A stretch of DNA of 64,000 nt from Streptomyces fungicidicus (GTDB lineage Bacteria; Actinomycetota; Actinomycetes; Streptomycetales; Streptomycetaceae). Shown here piece after piece: positions 62,426 through 64,000 of this stretch. A model generated the notes under the pieces. That model was not told the origin of the DNA. It saw only the letters and a list, made by a program, of their open reading frames with translations, and did not search any database. The DNA is taken from contig NZ_CP023407.1 in the NCBI RefSeq assembly GCF_003665435.1, forward strand, positions 5,319,501 through 5,383,500, in the 5' to 3' direction. The number at the start of each line of letters is the position of its first letter. The first letter of the stretch is position 1. The translations under genes and the position numbers were made by a program.

Positions 62426-63406
62426 ATGCAGCCACGGAACATGTCCATGAGCGGGGTCGTCGACCTCGCCGCGGTGAAGGCGGCCCAGGAGGCCAAGGCG
62501 AAGGCGGAGCAGGCGCGCGCCGAAACGGCCCGGCAGGGCGGCGGGGGCGCCGTCTCCCCGGCCGATCTCGTCATCGACGTCGACGAGGCCGGGTTCGAGC
62601 AAGACGTCCTGCAGCGCTCCACCGAGGTCCCGGTCGTCATCGACTTCTGGGCCGAGTGGTGCGAGCCCTGCAAGCAGCTGAGCCCCCTGCTGGAGCGGCT
62701 CACCGTCGAGTACAACGGTCGGATCCTGCTCGCCAAGATCGACGTCGACGCCAACCAGATGCTGATGCAGCAGTTCGGGATCCAGGGGATCCCGGCGGTC
62801 TTCGCGGTGGTCGCCGGACAGGCCCTGCCGCTCTTCCAGGGGGCCGCGGGCGAGGCGCAGATCCGCCAGACCCTGGACCAGCTGGTGCAGGTCGGCGAGC
62901 AGCGCTTCGGCCTGACCGGTCTCTCCGTCGACCCCGAGGCCGAGCCGGGCGGCGGCGGTGCCCAGGCGGCTCCCGCCGAGGCGGTGGGCCCGTACGACGC
63001 CCTGCTGGAGGCCGCGGTGCAGGCCCTGGACAGCGGCGACCTTGCCGGTGCCGTCCAGGCCTACAAGAACGTGCTCGCCGACGACCCGGGCAACCCGGAG
63101 GCCGCGCTGGGCCTCGCCCAGGCCGAACTGCTCCAGCGGGTGCAGGGCCTGGACCCGCAGCGGGTGCGCCAGGACGCCGCCGAGAAGCCGGCCGACGCCG
63201 CCGCGCAGATCGCCGCCGCCGACCTGGATCTGGTGGGCGGTCACGTCGAGGACGCCTTCGGCCGGCTCATCGAGACGGTGGCGCGCACCGCGGGCGACGA
63301 CCGGGACGCCGTACGGGTGCGGCTGCTGGAGCTGTTCGAGGTGGTCGGCGCCGAGGATCCGCGGGTGATCGCCGCACGCCGGGCGCTGGCGCGGGCCCTG
63401 TTCTGA
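62426..63406 (+). CDS. Thioredoxin-TPR co-chaperone (CnoX/YbbN-like)
   Basis: 326 residues. Thioredoxin domain at ~50-160 with an active site WCEPCK (C79, C82), a cis-Pro in GIQGIPAVFAV; C-terminal TPR-like repeats (~195-326: LLEAAVQALDSGDLAGAVQAYKNVLADDPGNPEAALGLAQ). E. coli CnoX/YbbN has the same layout but an inactive centre; actinobacterial proteins keep the CxxC. An Ala/Lys/Glu-rich helix precedes (residues 13-36). GGAGG is 9 nt before the ATG. The SCO5419 orthologue. Confidence 0.93.
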   Translation: MQPRNMSMSGVVDLAAVKAAQEAKAKAEQARAETARQGGGGAVSPADLVIDVDEAGFEQDVLQRSTEVPVVIDFWAEWCEPCKQLSPLLERLTVEYNGRILLAKIDVDANQMLMQQFGIQGIPAVFAVVAGQALPLFQGAAGEAQIRQTLDQLVQVGEQRFGLTGLSVDPEAEPGGGGAQAAPAEAVGPYDALLEAAVQALDSGDLAGAVQAYKNVLADDPGNPEAALGLAQAELLQRVQGLDPQRVRQDAAEKPADAAAQIAAADLDLVGGHVEDAFGRLIETVARTAGDDRDAVRVRLLELFEVVGAEDPRVIAARRALARALF

Positions 63407-63507
63407 GCCACCCGGACTCCGCGCCCGATTCCGGCTGTTTTGCCGGGCGTTCAGGGCGCTGGGGTCCGAGTTGCCGATTGGCTCACGGATGCCGCTGCGG
63501 CCGCGCT

Positions 63508-63524
63508 TTGCCAAAACTTGGTAA
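63508..63524. promoter_or_regulatory. Palindrome TTGCCAA-AAC-TTGGTAA
   Basis: Two 7-bp arms with one mismatch, 3-bp centre, in the right-edge region. Confidence 0.45.
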
Positions 63525-63536
63525 TCGCGGCCGCTG

Positions 63537-63549
63537 TTACTGCGAGTAA
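63537..63549. promoter_or_regulatory. Palindrome TTACT-GCG-AGTAA
   Basis: 5-bp perfect arms. Repeated in longer form 127 bp downstream, so likely one regulator with two sites. Confidence 0.55.
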
Positions 63550-63663
63550 GTCGCGGGCGGTGGTCTGTCGGATTATGTCCATCGATCAATAGTTTTGTAC
63601 GACACCCACAGTGCACCCAGCGTCGCTGAGCGGGCCCTGTGCGCCGCCTCACGGTTATCCGGC

Positions 63664-63681
63664 CGTTACTAGCGAGTAACG
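63664..63681. promoter_or_regulatory. Palindrome CGTTACT-AGCG-AGTAACG
   Basis: 7-bp perfect arms, same core TTACT...GCGAGTAA as at 63537. The TTACTAG half also starts the icmA palindrome, but with a different spacer. Confidence 0.65.
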
Positions 63682-63690
63682 AACCCCCTT

Positions 63691-63873
63691 GTGTCGACGG
63701 CGAGAATGCACCACGATCGGCGACGCTCGGTCCATTCCCCGTACCCCGACAGCCGGTCGGGCGGCGGGAACCTCTGGGTCCCCACCGAGCAGGACCGGCG
63801 GCAGTGGCGCCGGTCCTTGGACAGGGGGGTCTTCGCCCACCCGGTGAAGCCTGTCCAGCAGGGTTGTGCGTGA
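63691..63873 (+). CDS. Possible small basic protein
   Basis: 60 codons from GTG at 63691: rich in Arg, His, Ser and Gln, with GGGNLWVPTEQDRRQWRRSL in its centre. Codons are G/C-ending like real Streptomyces genes. There is no good ribosome site. It follows the palindrome at 63664 closely, which would fit a regulated gene. Could equally be chance. Confidence 0.35.
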   Translation: MSTARMHHDRRRSVHSPYPDSRSGGGNLWVPTEQDRRQWRRSLDRGVFAHPVKPVQQGCA

Positions 63874-64000
63874 TGCGTGTCAGGCGCGACCAGTGGTTGT
63901 CGCTCGGGGGTGATCGCCGGTGATTCGGGTGCGTCGTACGCGCCGTCGAGTTCGGGCGCTCTCCTTCCCGAGGACGTAGCACTTCTCCCATCCCTGCCCG

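Larger units (their letters stand above)
63407..64000. other. Right-edge region (594 bp) with three palindromes
   Basis: No gene is certain. Three inverted repeats (listed separately) are clustered in 175 bp with AT-richer DNA around 63580-63600. This looks like the control region of a gene beyond the window. A 60-codon frame at 63691 is possible. Confidence 0.5.

Overview
The window is a chromosomal core segment of a Streptomyces, or a very close actinomycete. GC is very high with strongly G/C-ending codons, and GTG and TTG starts are common. Gene content and order match, from memory, the Streptomyces coelicolor SCO5354 to SCO5419 neighbourhood, including Streptomyces markers such as scy/filP, the rapA1/rapA2 and absC regulators, a chi63/chiC-type chitinase and icmA. 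I see no rRNA, tRNA, CRISPR array, insertion sequence, integrase or prophage genes.

Layout. 1-3.1 kb: threonine branch (3' end of hom, thrC, thrB). 3.5-13.8 kb: information and envelope genes (rho, an LCP protein, rpmE, prfA, prmC, a Sua5/YrdC protein, an LMW-phosphatase-like protein lacking its catalytic Cys, a GlyA paralogue, a WecA/TagO-like transferase). 14.1-21.9 kb: complete ATP synthase operon atpIBEFHAGDC, with unusual hairpins before atpA and before atpC. 22-30.8 kb: DUF2550 protein, GH18 chitinase with twin direct repeats in its promoter, a NarL-type two-component pair, a PduO cobalamin adenosyltransferase, a drug-type ABC exporter with divergent TetR, and a secreted M15 peptidase. 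31-38.4 kb: 3-hydroxyacyl-CoA dehydrogenase, a STAS protein, a large STAND-like ATPase with an exported Thr/Pro-rich tail, the mismatch endonuclease NucS and small conserved unknowns. 38.4-47.5 kb: two paralogous ABC transporters, then the coiled-coil polar-growth genes filP and scy. 47.7-50.6 kb: methylmalonyl-CoA epimerase, thiolase and meaB. 50.7-58.8 kb: acidic PepSY protein, a two-component system whose regulator carries a frameshift, the MarR regulator AbsC, three tandem AIM24 paralogues, two DUF3817 genes and a small Cys-rich secreted protein. 58.9-64 kb: icmA under a perfect 20-bp palindrome, a DUF574 methyltransferase, a TetR gene divergent from a thioredoxin-TPR protein, and a palindrome-rich right edge.

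How it fits together. The segment combines housekeeping (threonine, translation termination, transcription termination, ATP synthesis), C4/C3 acyl-CoA metabolism that depends on coenzyme B12 (PduO makes AdoCbl, IcmA uses it, MeaB protects AdoCbl mutases, Mce feeds methylmalonyl-CoA mutase, with thiolase and hydroxyacyl-CoA dehydrogenase alongside), tip growth (Scy/FilP) and antibiotic-linked regulation (RapA1/A2, AbsC). The least-explained items are the STAND-like ATPase with an arginine P-loop, the conserved but catalytically altered phosphatase, the AIM24 triplet, the acidic PepSY/sensor-kinase pair and several strong unassigned palindromes (58847-58866, 62261-62277, and the set at 63508-63681).
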